Positions 52,262 through 61,332 are shown, numbered from the stretch's first letter. The stretch is 64,000 nt of DNA from Haladaptatus pallidirubidus (GCF_020700235.1 NZ_CP085301.1:1674001-1738000), one strand, 5' to 3'. The notes: generated by a model not told the origin, from the sequence alone. Numbers and translations: made by a program.

Positions 52262-53800
52262 ATGACGGACACATACGTCGGCGCGATAGACCAGGGAACG
52301 ACCGGCACGCGGTTCATGCTGTTCGACCACGACGGTCGAGTCGTCGCCAGCGCCTACGAAAAACACGAACAGAACTACCCGGAACCGGGATGGGTCGAAC
52401 ACGATCCGCTCGAAATCTGGGAGAACACACAGGGCGTCGTCACGAGCGCGCTCTCCGACGCCAACGTTTCCGCAGACCAGTTGGAAGCGCTCGGCATCAC
52501 CAATCAGCGCGAGACGACGCTGTTGTGGGACAAAGACTCGGGACGGCCGGTGCACGACGCAATCGTCTGGCAGGACAGACGAACCACCGACCGCATAGAG
52601 CGAATCGAGGACGAGGGCAAAGTCGAGATGGTGCGGTCGAAGACGGGCCTCGAACCGGACGCCTACTTCTCGGCGACGAAAGCCGAGTGGCTGCTCGACA
52701 ACGCCGATCCGATAAAGCTCCAGCGCGCGCGACCGCAGGATATTCGGGAACGGGCGGAGGAGGGCGAAATCCTGTTCGGCACCATCGATTCGTGGCTGAT
52801 TTATAACCTGACGGGAGAACACATCACGGACGTGACGAACGCTTCGCGGACGATGCTGTTCGACATTCACGAGATGGAGTGGGACGACGAGCTCTGCGAG
52901 GAATTTCGTGTCCCGCGGGAGATGCTTCCGGAAGTTCGGCCATCCAGCGACGACGATACCTACGGTTCGACCGACCCGGACGGCTTCCTCGGCGCAGAAG
53001 TGCCCGTCGCAGGTGCCTTCGGCGACCAGCAGGCCGCCCTGTTCGGGCAGACCTGCTTCGACGCGGGAGACGCGAAAAACACCTACGGGACAGGCAGTTT
53101 CTTCCTGCTCAACACGGGCGAGGAAGCGGTTGCGAGCGAACACGGCCTGCTCACCACAGTCGGTTTCCAGCGGTCGGGCGAACCGGTGCAGTACGCCCTC
53201 GAAGGCGCGATTTTCGTCACGGGCGCGGCAATCGAGTGGCTGGCCGATGTCGGCTTTATCGACGACGCGGCGGAAACGGAATCGATGGCACGAAGCGTCG
53301 ATTCGACGGACGGCGTCTTCATGGTGCCCGCGTTTACCGGACTCGGCGCGCCACACTGGAACCAGCGCGCTCGTGGGACGCTCGTAGGGATGACCCGCGG
53401 CACGCGAAAGGAACACGTCGTCCGGGCTACGCTCGAATCCATCGCGTTCCAAACCCGCGACGTGGCCGAGGCGATGGAGGCCGACAGCGGCATCGAAGTC
53501 GAATCGCTGAAAGTCGATGGCGGCGCGGTGAAGAACAACTTCCTCTGTCAACTGCAAGCCGACATTTTAGGCACCGATATCGTCCGCCCGGTCGTAGACG
53601 AGACGACGGCGCTCGGGTCGGCCTACGCCGCCGGACTCGCGGTCGACTACTGGGAAACCGTGGACGAACTCAGGAACAACTGGCAGATCGACCGCGAGTT
53701 CGAACCGTCGATGCCGAGCGAGGAAGCGGACAGAAAACACGAGCGTTGGGTCGATGCTGTCGAGCGCTCCCTCGACTGGGCACAGGAAGGAGGTGGGTGA
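52262..53800 (+). CDS. glpK: Glycerol kinase
   Basis: A 512-residue FGGY-type kinase starting MTDTYVGAIDQGTTGTRFML. Hallmarks are EQNYPEPGWVEHDPLEIWEN, ITNQRETTLLWDKDSGRPVH, WLIYNLTG, GDQQAALFGQTCFDAGDAKN and TYGTGSFFLLNTGE. It phosphorylates glycerol with ATP to glycerol-3-phosphate in the cytoplasm. It is first in a run glpK-MIP channel-small membrane protein. Haloarchaea use glycerol from algae as a main carbon source. No glycerol-3-phosphate dehydrogenase is in the window. Confidence 0.97.
   Translation: MTDTYVGAIDQGTTGTRFMLFDHDGRVVASAYEKHEQNYPEPGWVEHDPLEIWENTQGVVTSALSDANVSADQLEALGITNQRETTLLWDKDSGRPVHDAIVWQDRRTTDRIERIEDEGKVEMVRSKTGLEPDAYFSATKAEWLLDNADPIKLQRARPQDIRERAEEGEILFGTIDSWLIYNLTGEHITDVTNASRTMLFDIHEMEWDDELCEEFRVPREMLPEVRPSSDDDTYGSTDPDGFLGAEVPVAGAFGDQQAALFGQTCFDAGDAKNTYGTGSFFLLNTGEEAVASEHGLLTTVGFQRSGEPVQYALEGAIFVTGAAIEWLADVGFIDDAAETESMARSVDSTDGVFMVPAFTGLGAPHWNQRARGTLVGMTRGTRKEHVVRATLESIAFQTRDVAEAMEADSGIEVESLKVDGGAVKNNFLCQLQADILGTDIVRPVVDETTALGSAYAAGLAVDYWETVDELRNNWQIDREFEPSMPSEEADRKHERWVDAVERSLDWAQEGGG
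53789..53795 (+). promoter_or_regulatory. Shine-Dalgarno site of the MIP channel gene
   Basis: GGAGGTG lies 6 nt before ATG 53802 and overlaps the end of glpK (stop 53798-53800). It fixes the start at MAEEYW and rules out an upstream in-frame Met inside glpK. Confidence 0.7.
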
Positions 53801-53801
53801 G

Positions 53802-54716
53802 ATGGCGGAAGAGTATTGGCGAGCGAAATACGTCAACGAACTCGTCGGAACCTTCATCCTCGTTCTGCTCGGCGACGGTGCAGTCGTCGTTTCCGTGCTG
53901 ACGGGCGGATTCGACCTGTTCGGCGTCGCCGTACTCTGGGGATTCGCGGTGATGTTCGCGGTCTACTGGGTCGGTGGTGTTTCGGAGGGCCACATCAACC
54001 CGGCGGTGACGATTGCGAACGCCGTCTGGCGAGACTTTCCGTGGAAACACGTTCCGGGCTACGTCGCCTCGCAAATCGTCGGGGCGTTTCTGGCCGCCGC
54101 GACGCTGTTCGTGACGTGGTCTGGCTACTATCAGCAGTTCAGTCAGGCGAATAACGTGGTTCGAGGCGAACCGGGAAGTTCCATCACGGGCATGACGCTC
54201 TGGACGTTTTTTCCGAATCCTGCGTTCGCAGGCGTAAAAGTCGGCGATTTCGAGACGCTTCAGGAAGCGGCGTTTCTCGTCTCGTTCCCGCAAGCGTTCT
54301 TCAGCGAGGTGGTCATCACGGCTATCCTCGTCGCCGTCATCTTCGCGCTCGTGGATGACTGGAATCCGATGGGGACGCGAGCGACGCCCGGTCTCGCGGC
54401 GGCCCTCATCGGTCTGCTCGTCGCGGCGCTGGTGCAGTACGAAGCGCCAATCAGCATGGCCGCGTTGAATCCTGCCCGCGACCTCGGCCCGCGAATCTTC
54501 GGCTTCATCGCCGGATGGGGTGAAATCGCCTTCCCCGGCCCGCGCGGGGGATGGTGGCTTCCGGCCACGTCAACGACCGTTGGCGGCATCATCGGTGGCG
54601 GTCTGTACGACGTACTAACGCGACGGTACGTCAAGCGACTCGAAGAACAGGACATCGAACCGGAAGAACCAGCGGTTCACGACGAAGAACAGGAACGCCC
54701 GACAGGGGGGAGTTAG
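53802..54716 (+). CDS. glpF: Aquaporin/glycerol-facilitator (MIP) channel
   Basis: A 304-residue MIP-family channel. The two NPA boxes are in GHINPAVTIANAVWRD and AALNPARDLGPRIFG. About six hydrophobic segments are present, and the loop E Asp after the second NPA (NPARDLG) is the mark of glycerol facilitators. The C-terminal ~40 residues are acidic and cytoplasmic. It starts 1 bp after the glpK stop with a strong Shine-Dalgarno site, so the two are cotranscribed and work together in glycerol uptake. Confidence 0.93.
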   Translation: MAEEYWRAKYVNELVGTFILVLLGDGAVVVSVLTGGFDLFGVAVLWGFAVMFAVYWVGGVSEGHINPAVTIANAVWRDFPWKHVPGYVASQIVGAFLAAATLFVTWSGYYQQFSQANNVVRGEPGSSITGMTLWTFFPNPAFAGVKVGDFETLQEAAFLVSFPQAFFSEVVITAILVAVIFALVDDWNPMGTRATPGLAAALIGLLVAALVQYEAPISMAALNPARDLGPRIFGFIAGWGEIAFPGPRGGWWLPATSTTVGGIIGGGLYDVLTRRYVKRLEEQDIEPEEPAVHDEEQERPTGGS

Positions 54717-54968
54717 GTGTCCACCGTGTCGGATTCCGATGAGTCGAAAGGGTCTACCGGCGACTACCTTCGGCTGGTATTTCTGGACCCGATAACCCTC
54801 GCCGGACTGGCCGTCCTCGCGGCCGGAATCGTACTGGTCGCTATTTCCGACCCGAGTGCGCCGGTTCAGAACCCGATGTTGGGCGGATCGCTTATGCTGG
54901 TCGGAACGGTGCTGTTCGCGCTCGGATATACGCGGGCGCAGTGGGGTCTCAAACGTTGGAAACGGTGA
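54717..54968 (+). CDS. Two-helix small membrane protein in the glycerol operon
   Basis: An 83-residue protein beginning at GTG 54717, directly after the MIP stop. It has an acidic N-terminus and two hydrophobic helices (PITLAGLAVLAAGIVLVAIS and NPMLGGSLMLVGTVLFALGY), ending in a basic tail (QWGLKRWKR). The contiguous position argues for cotranslation with the channel and a helper role. No named family is recognised. Confidence 0.7.
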   Translation: MSTVSDSDESKGSTGDYLRLVFLDPITLAGLAVLAAGIVLVAISDPSAPVQNPMLGGSLMLVGTVLFALGYTRAQWGLKRWKR

Positions 54969-55034
54969 TATGCCGAAACGAGGATATCAGCGATAGCCTG
55001 AAGCGGGTTCCCGTTCAACTCATAGCAGACCCAC

Positions 55035-55301
55035 ATGGAGCGAACAGTAACCATCGTCCCAGAAGACGGCCTCCACGCTCGACCTGCCGCGCGATTCGTC
55101 GCCACCGCGAACGAGTTCGACGCCGACATCACGGTCACCACCGCGGACAACGACCCGGTAAACGCGCGGAGCATGATCTCCGTTACGACACTCGATGCTC
55201 GACAGGGCGACGAAGTCCACCTTGTCGCCGAGGGAGAGGACGAAGAAGCGGCCCTCGACGCGCTCGAAACGGTTCTCACGACGCCGGAAGGTGAGCTGTG
55301 A
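55035..55301 (+). CDS. ptsH: HPr phosphocarrier protein
   Basis: An 88-residue HPr. The active-site His14 is in DGLHARPAARFV, and the second half shows DPVNARSMISVTTLDARQGD, where the Ser of the NARSM motif matches the Ser46 region. It accepts phosphate from PtsI and gives it to DhaM. Full PTS sugar permeases are absent here, so its client in this cluster is the dihydroxyacetone kinase. It overlaps ptsI by 4 bp. Confidence 0.95.
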   Translation: MERTVTIVPEDGLHARPAARFVATANEFDADITVTTADNDPVNARSMISVTTLDARQGDEVHLVAEGEDEEAALDALETVLTTPEGEL

Positions 55302-56971
55302 CCGTCGAACTTTCGGGCGTCGGCGTGACGCCTCGAACCGGATTCGGCAACGTAATTTGGTACCGCGGAACGACGGATTTGTCCGACCTCCCCGACCCGA
55401 AAACCGTCGATACCGACGCGGAACTGGAACGGTTCGAATCGGCGTGCGAACGCGCCCACGAGGAACTAGACGACGAGCGCGAGCGTGCGCGCGAGCGCGT
55501 CGGCGACGACGAGGCGGAAATTTTCGACGCGCACAAAGCCTTCCTCGACGACCCTGCGATCACCGGCGGCGTCGAAACCGCCATCGAAAACGGGATTCCC
55601 GCCCCCCACGCGGTTCGGCAGGCGTTCGAAGACCCGATTGCGAAGTTCGAGGGATTGGAGGGCCGGATGTCCGAACGAGCGGACGACCTTCGGGACGTCC
55701 GCGACCGACTGCTGAGGATTCTGACCGACCGCGGCCGAGTCGAACTCGGCGACCTTCCCGAGGGCACAGTCCTCCTCGCAGAGCGACTCGGGCCGAGCGA
55801 CACAGCACAACTCGATCCTGAAACAGTCGCCGGATTCGCCACCGTGTTCGGCGGTCGAACGTCACACGCCGCGATTTTCGCCCGGTCGCTCGGGATTCCC
55901 GCCGTGGTCGGCGTCGGCGACGAACTGGCGCAAGTAGCCGACGGGCGGCCAGTGCTGGTCAATGGAACGGACGGTCTCGTGGTCATCGATCCGGACGAAT
56001 CCGCCCGAAGTCGTGCAACCGACGAGGAAACCGAAATCATCGAACGCTACGTTTCGACGGCGGACGGGACGGAAATCGAAGTTGCCGCGAACGTCGGAAC
56101 CCTCGCCGAACTCGACCCGGCGGACGAAGCGGGTGCCGACGGTATCGGCCTCTTCCGTACGGAGTTTCTGTTTCTCGACCGCGAATCCCCGCCGAACGAG
56201 GATGAGCAGTACGACACATACGTCGAGGCGTTGTCCACCTTCCCGAACGAACGAGTCATAGTCCGAACGCTTGACATCGGCGGCGACAAACCGATTCCGT
56301 ACCTCGACACGCCGGACGAGGACAACCCGTTTTTGGGCGACCGCGGGATTCGGCGCTCGCTCGGAACCGACGCCGACCTGTTCGAAACCCAACTGCGCGC
56401 CCTACTTCGTGCCGGAACGGAAGGCAACCTCGCCGTGATGTTCCCGCTCGTCTCGCACGTGGAAGAACTCGACGCGGCGCTCGCCCGCGTCGAGCAGGTC
56501 GCCGAAGAGTTGGACGAGGATGGGATCGAGTACGAGATGCCGGAACTCGGCGTGATGATAGAGACGCCGGGGTCGGTGTTCATGGCGGAGTCGATGTCGG
56601 AGCGGGTCGATTTCCTCAGCATCGGTACCAACGACCTCACGCAGTACGTGATGGCGGTTTCCCGCGAAAACGAACATGTCGCAGACCTCCACGACCCGCT
56701 TCACCCGCCCGTTTTGCGGGCGATTCGCCGGACGGTGTCTGCGGGCCACGACGGCGGCGCGTGGGTCGGCATGTGCGGCGAGATGGCCGGTGACCCTGAT
56801 GTGACAGAACTGCTGGTCGGTCTCGGACTGGACGAACTGAGCATGAGCGCCGTGACGATTCCGGGGGTAAAATCGCGAATTACGGGCGTAGATTCGGAGG
56901 AAGCAAGAGAACTCGCAGAGCGCGCACTTTCTGCTGAAACGCGGAAGGAAGTGCTAAAGATGCTGGAGTAA
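55298..56971 (+). CDS. ptsI: PEP-protein phosphotransferase (enzyme I)
   Basis: A 557-residue enzyme I, starting at GTG 55298, overlapping ptsH by 4 bp (GTGA). The phosphohistidine His190 lies in GGRTSHAAIFARSLGIPAVVG-type motif; PEP-binding blocks are DGIGLFRTEFLFLDRESPPN, RTLDIGGDKPIPYLD and SIGTNDLTQYVMAVSREN. A Cys in VGMCGEMAGDP is the conserved active-site acid. It takes phosphate from phosphoenolpyruvate and passes it to HPr. Length is normal, and no extra domains are fused. Confidence 0.96.
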   Translation: MTVELSGVGVTPRTGFGNVIWYRGTTDLSDLPDPKTVDTDAELERFESACERAHEELDDERERARERVGDDEAEIFDAHKAFLDDPAITGGVETAIENGIPAPHAVRQAFEDPIAKFEGLEGRMSERADDLRDVRDRLLRILTDRGRVELGDLPEGTVLLAERLGPSDTAQLDPETVAGFATVFGGRTSHAAIFARSLGIPAVVGVGDELAQVADGRPVLVNGTDGLVVIDPDESARSRATDEETEIIERYVSTADGTEIEVAANVGTLAELDPADEAGADGIGLFRTEFLFLDRESPPNEDEQYDTYVEALSTFPNERVIVRTLDIGGDKPIPYLDTPDEDNPFLGDRGIRRSLGTDADLFETQLRALLRAGTEGNLAVMFPLVSHVEELDAALARVEQVAEELDEDGIEYEMPELGVMIETPGSVFMAESMSERVDFLSIGTNDLTQYVMAVSRENEHVADLHDPLHPPVLRAIRRTVSAGHDGGAWVGMCGEMAGDPDVTELLVGLGLDELSMSAVTIPGVKSRITGVDSEEARELAERALSAETRKEVLKMLE

Positions 56972-56993
56972 TCTCGAACGTCGAAAGTTGAAT

Positions 56994-57371
56994 CTACACC
57001 TTCGAAATCTCGCCCGCCTCCTCCGCCGATTCCAGCACGGAATCGAGGGTTGCCTTCGGACTGGTCGCGGAAACGGCTGCGTTGACCGCCCCTTCCAGAA
57101 CTGGCGCGTCCGCGATTTTCGCGTCGGTATCCGACATCTCGATGGCGAGTTCGGCGTTCATCACCGCACTTCCGAGGTCGACCAACACGACCGCCTCCCC
57201 GTCCGAAATCGAGTCGAGCGCGTCCTGAATATCCGTCGCGCTGGTTCCGATTCCGCCGTCTCCGTCGCCACCGACCGCCTCGATTTGCGTGTCGCCCGCC
57301 ATTTCGGCGGCAACTTCTTCGATGCCCTCCGCGGCCCTCAGGCTGTGTGAGACGACGACGAGTCCGACCAT
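56994..57371 (-). CDS. dhaM: PTS-dependent DHA kinase phosphotransferase subunit DhaM
   Basis: A 125-residue EIIA-mannose-fold protein. His9 in VVVSHS is the phosphorylation site. Later blocks are AVGGDGDGGIGTSATDIQDA, VVLVDLGSAVMNAELAIEMS and ADAPVLEGAVNAAVSATSPK. It passes phosphate from HPr to DhaL-ADP. It is a simple EIIA domain without the HPr- and EI-like fusions seen in E. coli DhaM, which explains the need for separate PtsH and PtsI. It starts immediately after the dhaL stop (57372/57371). Confidence 0.93.
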   Translation of the reverse strand: MVGLVVVSHSLRAAEGIEEVAAEMAGDTQIEAVGGDGDGGIGTSATDIQDALDSISDGEAVVLVDLGSAVMNAELAIEMSDTDAKIADAPVLEGAVNAAVSATSPKATLDSVLESAEEAGEISKV

Positions 57372-58118
57372 CTACGGTTCCTCCTGTTCGGTTTCCTGTT
57401 CTTCCTCATCGCCCTCCGCCTCTGCGGGGTCTTCGTCCGGCACCGTCGGCGAGGTGGCATCCGGTTCGAGGTCGCCGTCTCCCAGATACTCGACCGCGGT
57501 TTCCCGAATCGACTTCACGATGAACAGGGTGCTGGTCGCACCGGGGTCTTGGTGGCCGACCGACCGCCAGCCGAGGTACGATGCTCGCCCTTTCGTGGCC
57601 CGAATCGGCGTCGTGAAGTTCACGCCGCGCTCGCAGGCGTCAACCGCTTTCGTCAGTGCTTCTACTGGTTTGAGGTCGTCCTCCTCGATGGATTTCTTGT
57701 AGGTGTGAACCGCAGGCGTGATGGCATCGACCATCGTCTTTGCACCGACCGGTGCGTCGCCGCGGTCTTTTACTTTCTCCAAAAACACCTCGGCGAACGC
57801 CACGCTCGATTCCGCCGTGATTCCGTCGCCGAGTTCCGCGCTGGCGGTCATGAACGATCCGCCGTACAGCGGCCCGGCGGCCCCTCCGACTTCGGAGACG
57901 AGGGTTATCCCGACCGTTTTGACGAGTTCGTCGGGCGGCGCGTCGTCCATCTCGCTCACTTTTTCGTGAACCGCCCGAAAGCCACGGTTCATGTTCGCCC
58001 CGTGGTCGGCGTCGCCGATGGCGGAATCGAGGTCGGTCAGGTATTCCTTTTCGTCGGCCATCCGATCCGCGACGCGTTCGACCGCCGCGCGGACTGCCTC
58101 TTGTTCGGTAGTTCCCAT
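57372..58118 (-). CDS. dhaL: Dihydroxyacetone kinase ADP-binding subunit DhaL
   Basis: A 248-residue DhaL. The metal-nucleotide Asp cluster is in LDSAIGDADHGANMNRGF (Asp31, Asp36, Asp38). Later family blocks are GGAAGPLYGGSFM, GDAPVGAKTMVDAITPA and KGRASYLGWRSVGHQDPGAT. An unusual C-terminal acidic tail (~30 residues, DPAEAEGDEEEQETEQEEP) extends past the family end. It holds ADP that is rephosphorylated by DhaM and transfers the phosphate to DHA bound on DhaK. The dhaM gene follows with no gap. Confidence 0.94.
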   Translation of the reverse strand: MGTTEQEAVRAAVERVADRMADEKEYLTDLDSAIGDADHGANMNRGFRAVHEKVSEMDDAPPDELVKTVGITLVSEVGGAAGPLYGGSFMTASAELGDGITAESSVAFAEVFLEKVKDRGDAPVGAKTMVDAITPAVHTYKKSIEEDDLKPVEALTKAVDACERGVNFTTPIRATKGRASYLGWRSVGHQDPGATSTLFIVKSIRETAVEYLGDGDLEPDATSPTVPDEDPAEAEGDEEEQETEQEEP

Positions 58119-58547
58119 CTATGTTGAGATAGCACGCGGCGGGAGGGGTAAAGATTTCTCCCGAGTGCAGGAGAAGTTTTGGTGGTTGCTATCCAGATTT
58201 AGAAATGGCGAACACAGCCGTGAGAGATAGGTCAGTATTTTCAGAAAGCATACACCCCTCACTGTATCATCGCAATCACGGAACTCACTCGTCGCCACGT
58301 GCTCGCTACCGCCACAACGATAGGAATCGGAGGAGTTACGTTGACGACTAATTCGAATGGCTGTGGACAGAATGTTCCGTTTCTCGAACCAAGTATGCCC
58401 CACGATGGGGAGGTTGGTGTCTCCCTCACGGAGTCAGTTCCTGGGCGCAATACAAACGAAGAAGAATCATACGAACCGGCACGTAGAAGACCAACGCCGA
58501 TCGGAGATTAGTACTCCAGTTCAAACAAAAAATCCGGCACTGAACAC
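58119..58547. other. Gap between dhaL and dhaK with a decayed small gene
   Basis: About 430 bp between the two dha genes, which are usually adjacent. It contains the plus-strand Tat-like relic at 58275-58511. The promoter of dhaL-dhaM must lie within 58119-58250. The insertion of this segment splits the kinase operon, so dhaK and dhaLM may have separate promoters. Confidence 0.45.
58275..58511 (+). pseudogene. Possible Tat-signal protein relic
   Basis: The plus strand reads ITELTRRHVLATATTIGIGG, then VTLTTNSNGCGQNVPFLEPS and a polar tail ending PIGD at TAG 58509-58511. RRHVLATAT looks like a twin-arginine signal and NGC like a lipobox, but no ATG starts the frame and the mature part is only ~50 residues. 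It is more AT-rich than the dha genes around it. Confidence 0.35.
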
Positions 58548-59549
58548 CTATTGAACCGTCAATGCAGGCGTTGCCGCCGGGTGCGCTAACAGCTCCTTCA
58601 GTTCGTCGTCAAGCACCAGCACCGTCACGGAACAGCCCTGCATGTCGAGCGAGGTCATGTAGTCGCCTACCCACGCGTCCCAGGTCATGAAATCGCGCTC
58701 CTCCATCATCGACTGGAGTTTCCGGTTCACAACGTACAGTTCCGAAAGCGGGGTGCCGCCCATTCCGTTGACGATGGTGAGGACTTCCGCCCCGGAACTG
58801 GGGGATAAATCGTCAAAGACTTTCTCGGTCAGGCGTTCGGTAATCTCGTCCGCCGACATCATCTCCACGCGCTCGACGCCGGGTTCGCCGTGAATCCCGA
58901 TGCCGAGTTCGATTTCGTCCTCGGCGAGGTCGAAGGTGGGTTCGCCCTTCTCGGGCGTGACGCAGGAAGTCAGGGCGGTTCCCATCGTCGCCACGTTGTC
59001 GATTACCTTCTCCGCGACGCGTTTTACTTCGTCTAACTCTTCGCCCCTGTCCGCCATCGCGCCGGCGACCTTGTGAACCAGGATCGTGCCACAGACGCCG
59101 CGCCGGCCGGAGGTGTACAGCGAATCTTCGACCGCCACGTCGTCGTTGACGACGACCTCCGCGACTTCTACGTCGGATTCCATCTCGGCCAACTCGCCCG
59201 CGGTTTCGAAGTTCATCACGTCGCCCTCGTAGTTTTTGACGACGTTCAAGACCCCTTTACCGGAATCGCAGGCCTGAATCATCTCGCTGATTTCGTCGGC
59301 GGTCGGCGAGGTAAACACTTCGCCCGCCGCCGCTCCGTCCAACATTCCCGGCCCGAGGTATCCGGCGTGCGTCGGTTCGTGGCCGCTTCCGCCACCGCTG
59401 ACGACCGCGACCTTGTCCGAAACGGGGGCGTCATTTCGGACGAGGACGTTCGTGTCTGCCAGTCGCCGGAGTTCGTCCGGGTGAGCCGAAACCATTCCGT
59501 CCAACATCTCGTCGACTACGGCCGACGGTTCGTTGATGAGCTTTTTCAT
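58548..59549 (-). CDS. dhaK: Dihydroxyacetone kinase substrate-binding subunit DhaK
   Basis: A 333-residue DhaK starting MKKLINEPSAVVDEMLDGM. The DHA-binding His220 (hemiaminal partner) lies in GIGIHGEPGVERVEM. The substrate loop GGGSGHEPTHAGYLGPGMLD (residues 52-71) and VKNYEGDVMNFE are standard. It binds dihydroxyacetone covalently and presents it to DhaL. It is first in the direction of transcription toward dhaL-dhaM, but separated from them by a ~430-bp insertion. An upstream extension to 59615 is rejected because the family starts at MKKLIN. Confidence 0.96.
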   Translation of the reverse strand: MKKLINEPSAVVDEMLDGMVSAHPDELRRLADTNVLVRNDAPVSDKVAVVSGGGSGHEPTHAGYLGPGMLDGAAAGEVFTSPTADEISEMIQACDSGKGVLNVVKNYEGDVMNFETAGELAEMESDVEVAEVVVNDDVAVEDSLYTSGRRGVCGTILVHKVAGAMADRGEELDEVKRVAEKVIDNVATMGTALTSCVTPEKGEPTFDLAEDEIELGIGIHGEPGVERVEMMSADEITERLTEKVFDDLSPSSGAEVLTIVNGMGGTPLSELYVVNRKLQSMMEERDFMTWDAWVGDYMTSLDMQGCSVTVLVLDDELKELLAHPAATPALTVQ

Positions 59550-59686
59550 GTTCCATGCTAGCAACGACCCGGTAGCGCATAACGATTTCTTCGGATTCGA
59601 TGAGAAGTTCGACATTCAACCCTGCGGTTCGAAAACTCCCGGTCGATTCCGGACTGGCCGGACAAACCGAACACCCGACAGGTGAA

Positions 59687-59878
59687 CTACTCCGGCGAAA
59701 ACAGGTCTTCGATGCGGCAGTCGAAGTAGTCAGCGAGCTCGAACGCGAGTTCCAGCGACGGGTTGTAACGTTTGCGTTCGATGGCGTTGATGGTCTGTCG
59801 GGTGACGCCGACCGTTTCGGCAAGTTCGCCCTGGCTCAATTCGCATCGGTCGCGGTATTTGGACAGATCGTTGTTCAT
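59687..59878 (-). CDS. Small XRE/Cro-type HTH regulator
   Basis: A 63-residue protein starting MNNDLSKYRDRCELSQGELA. It is one complete helix-turn-helix domain of the XRE family (ELSQGELAETVGVTRQTINA, then LAFELADYFDCRIEDLFSPE). Single-domain proteins of this form are common haloarchaeal regulators. It is divergent from the pseudokinase, with only 5 bp between the two starts, so each promoter would lie inside the other gene. It is upstream of dhaK on the same strand and could regulate it, which is inference. Confidence 0.85.
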   Translation of the reverse strand: MNNDLSKYRDRCELSQGELAETVGVTRQTINAIERKRYNPSLELAFELADYFDCRIEDLFSPE

Positions 59879-59883
59879 CGCTG

Positions 59884-60558
59884 ATGGCGCGCGAACAGTA
59901 TCATTCCCACGACCACATTCTAGCCGTCCAGGCGCACGGGGAGTCACCGAAACCGTGGGCCGCGACGGAGTTCACCGACGGCGGAACGCTCGCGGACTAC
60001 TTCGACGCCGACCTCGACGCATCGCAGTGGTTCGCCCACGGCCTCGTTCGGGCCGTTTCGCACGCACACGCACTCGGCGTCGTTCACGGCGGACTGTGCC
60101 CGCCAGCGGTCAGGTTTTCGACCTCTCTCGGTTCGACGTGGCCAGCGCCGAAAATTGGCGATTGGGGACTCGCGGTCGTTGTGATGGACGAACGTGAACT
60201 GCCTGGAAGTCACTCAATGGGACGACAACCGCCGATTTCGCCCGCCTACGCCGCGCCTGAGCATCTCGACCCGGGAGCGTTTGGCACCATCGACCACTCG
60301 ACCGACGTGTACGGACTCAGAACGCTCCTGTACGGGTTGTTCACCGGGCAACCGCCGTTTTCGGGCGAATCCCACGTCGTCGCTGGGCAGGTCACGACAG
60401 ACGACCCGCCGACCCCGACGGAGCGAAATCCGAATCTCCCCGAAGAAGTCGATACCGTGCTCTCCCGCTCGCTGGCGAAGCGAAAGCAGGCGCGATACGA
60501 AACCGTGGACGACCTGCTAGTCGCGCTCGAACGGTGCACGGGTGTGGTTTCTGTCTGA
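59884..60558 (+). CDS. N-lobe-less protein pseudokinase
   Basis: A 224-residue fragment of a Ser/Thr-kinase fold. It begins at the hinge (AATEFTDGGTLADYF) and keeps the C-lobe: WFAHGLVRAVSHAHALGVVH, then GGLCPPAV in place of the catalytic HRDLKPxN, PKIGDWGLAVVV (DFG position), ISPAYAAPEHLD (APE) and STDVYGLRTLLYGLFTGQPP. The G-loop, the Lys strand and the catalytic Asp are missing. It is therefore a pseudokinase or truncation product. The ATG sits only 5 bp from the divergent HTH gene, which suggests the 5' half was lost by rearrangement. Confidence 0.8.
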   Translation: MAREQYHSHDHILAVQAHGESPKPWAATEFTDGGTLADYFDADLDASQWFAHGLVRAVSHAHALGVVHGGLCPPAVRFSTSLGSTWPAPKIGDWGLAVVVMDERELPGSHSMGRQPPISPAYAAPEHLDPGAFGTIDHSTDVYGLRTLLYGLFTGQPPFSGESHVVAGQVTTDDPPTPTERNPNLPEEVDTVLSRSLAKRKQARYETVDDLLVALERCTGVVSV

Positions 60559-60605
60559 CTGGTCGAGAGAATCAGGTAAACAGACGTTTAGTTCACGATA
60601 GACAG

Positions 60606-61332
60606 ATGGCCATCCCACTCGCACAGGTCGGCACCGACGTCGGAGCGGGCATCGTCCGGTTCGTCGGTTCCAGACTGTTCGCGGTCTCCGCCGGTATTTT
60701 CGGGCTGTACGCCTTTCGAAACCTCCAGCTGAACGATTGGAGTCTCAGCGACCGTTCTGGTGCTATCTCGTTTTTATCGGGATCGCCGGTCTCGTGTACG
60801 GAATGTTGGGGATAGCCGGACGATATCCGACGGCCGGTGGGTAATCGCACTCGGTCACACGGCGCTGCTTTTCAGCACGGTATTTCTCGCATTCGCCATG
60901 CGCGAGCTGTATTACAATAGCGCGCTCGCGCCTTTGGAGAGCGAGCAACGGATTCGGCTGTCTCGTCTCCGGCGAATCGAGTTGGCCTTCGTCGTAGAAT
61001 TGCTCATCGTCCTCTTCATCGGCCGTGGCTCCGTGGTTGCGCTCATCAAAGGCGGCGGAAGCCTTGCGTTTGCCACCTACGGCGTCGTCTTCTGTGAACG
61101 ACTCGAATCGCTCACGCAGGGAACGTCGGTTGATACGCTCCGCCGACACCTGCTTCCGGTGCTCGTCTGCTCCGGTCTGCTCGGTCTTGCGGATTTGGGC
61201 ATCCTTTTGGGAGTGGAGTCGCTCGTGATCCGGAGCGTCGAAAGCGTCTTCGTCGTGACGATCGGCGCGTTTTTGCTGACGGCGACGATTCGACTCCAGC
61301 AGAACGTCAGCGGACTCTCCGGGGCACGGTAG
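60606..61332 (+). pseudogene. Membrane protein, two frameshifts
   Basis: ATG 60606 reads MAIPLAQVGTDVGAGIVRFV and GLYAFRNLQLNDWSLSD in frame 1. Near 60750 the hydrophobic continuation PFWCYLVFIGIAGLVYGMLG and IAGRYPT is in frame 2, and from ~60828 DGRWVIALGHTALLFSTVFL on to LSGAR at 61332 is in frame 3. Together they make one ~240-residue protein with about seven hydrophobic segments. Two separate one-base changes break it. A run of such errors is also possible. No family is recognised. Confidence 0.65.
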
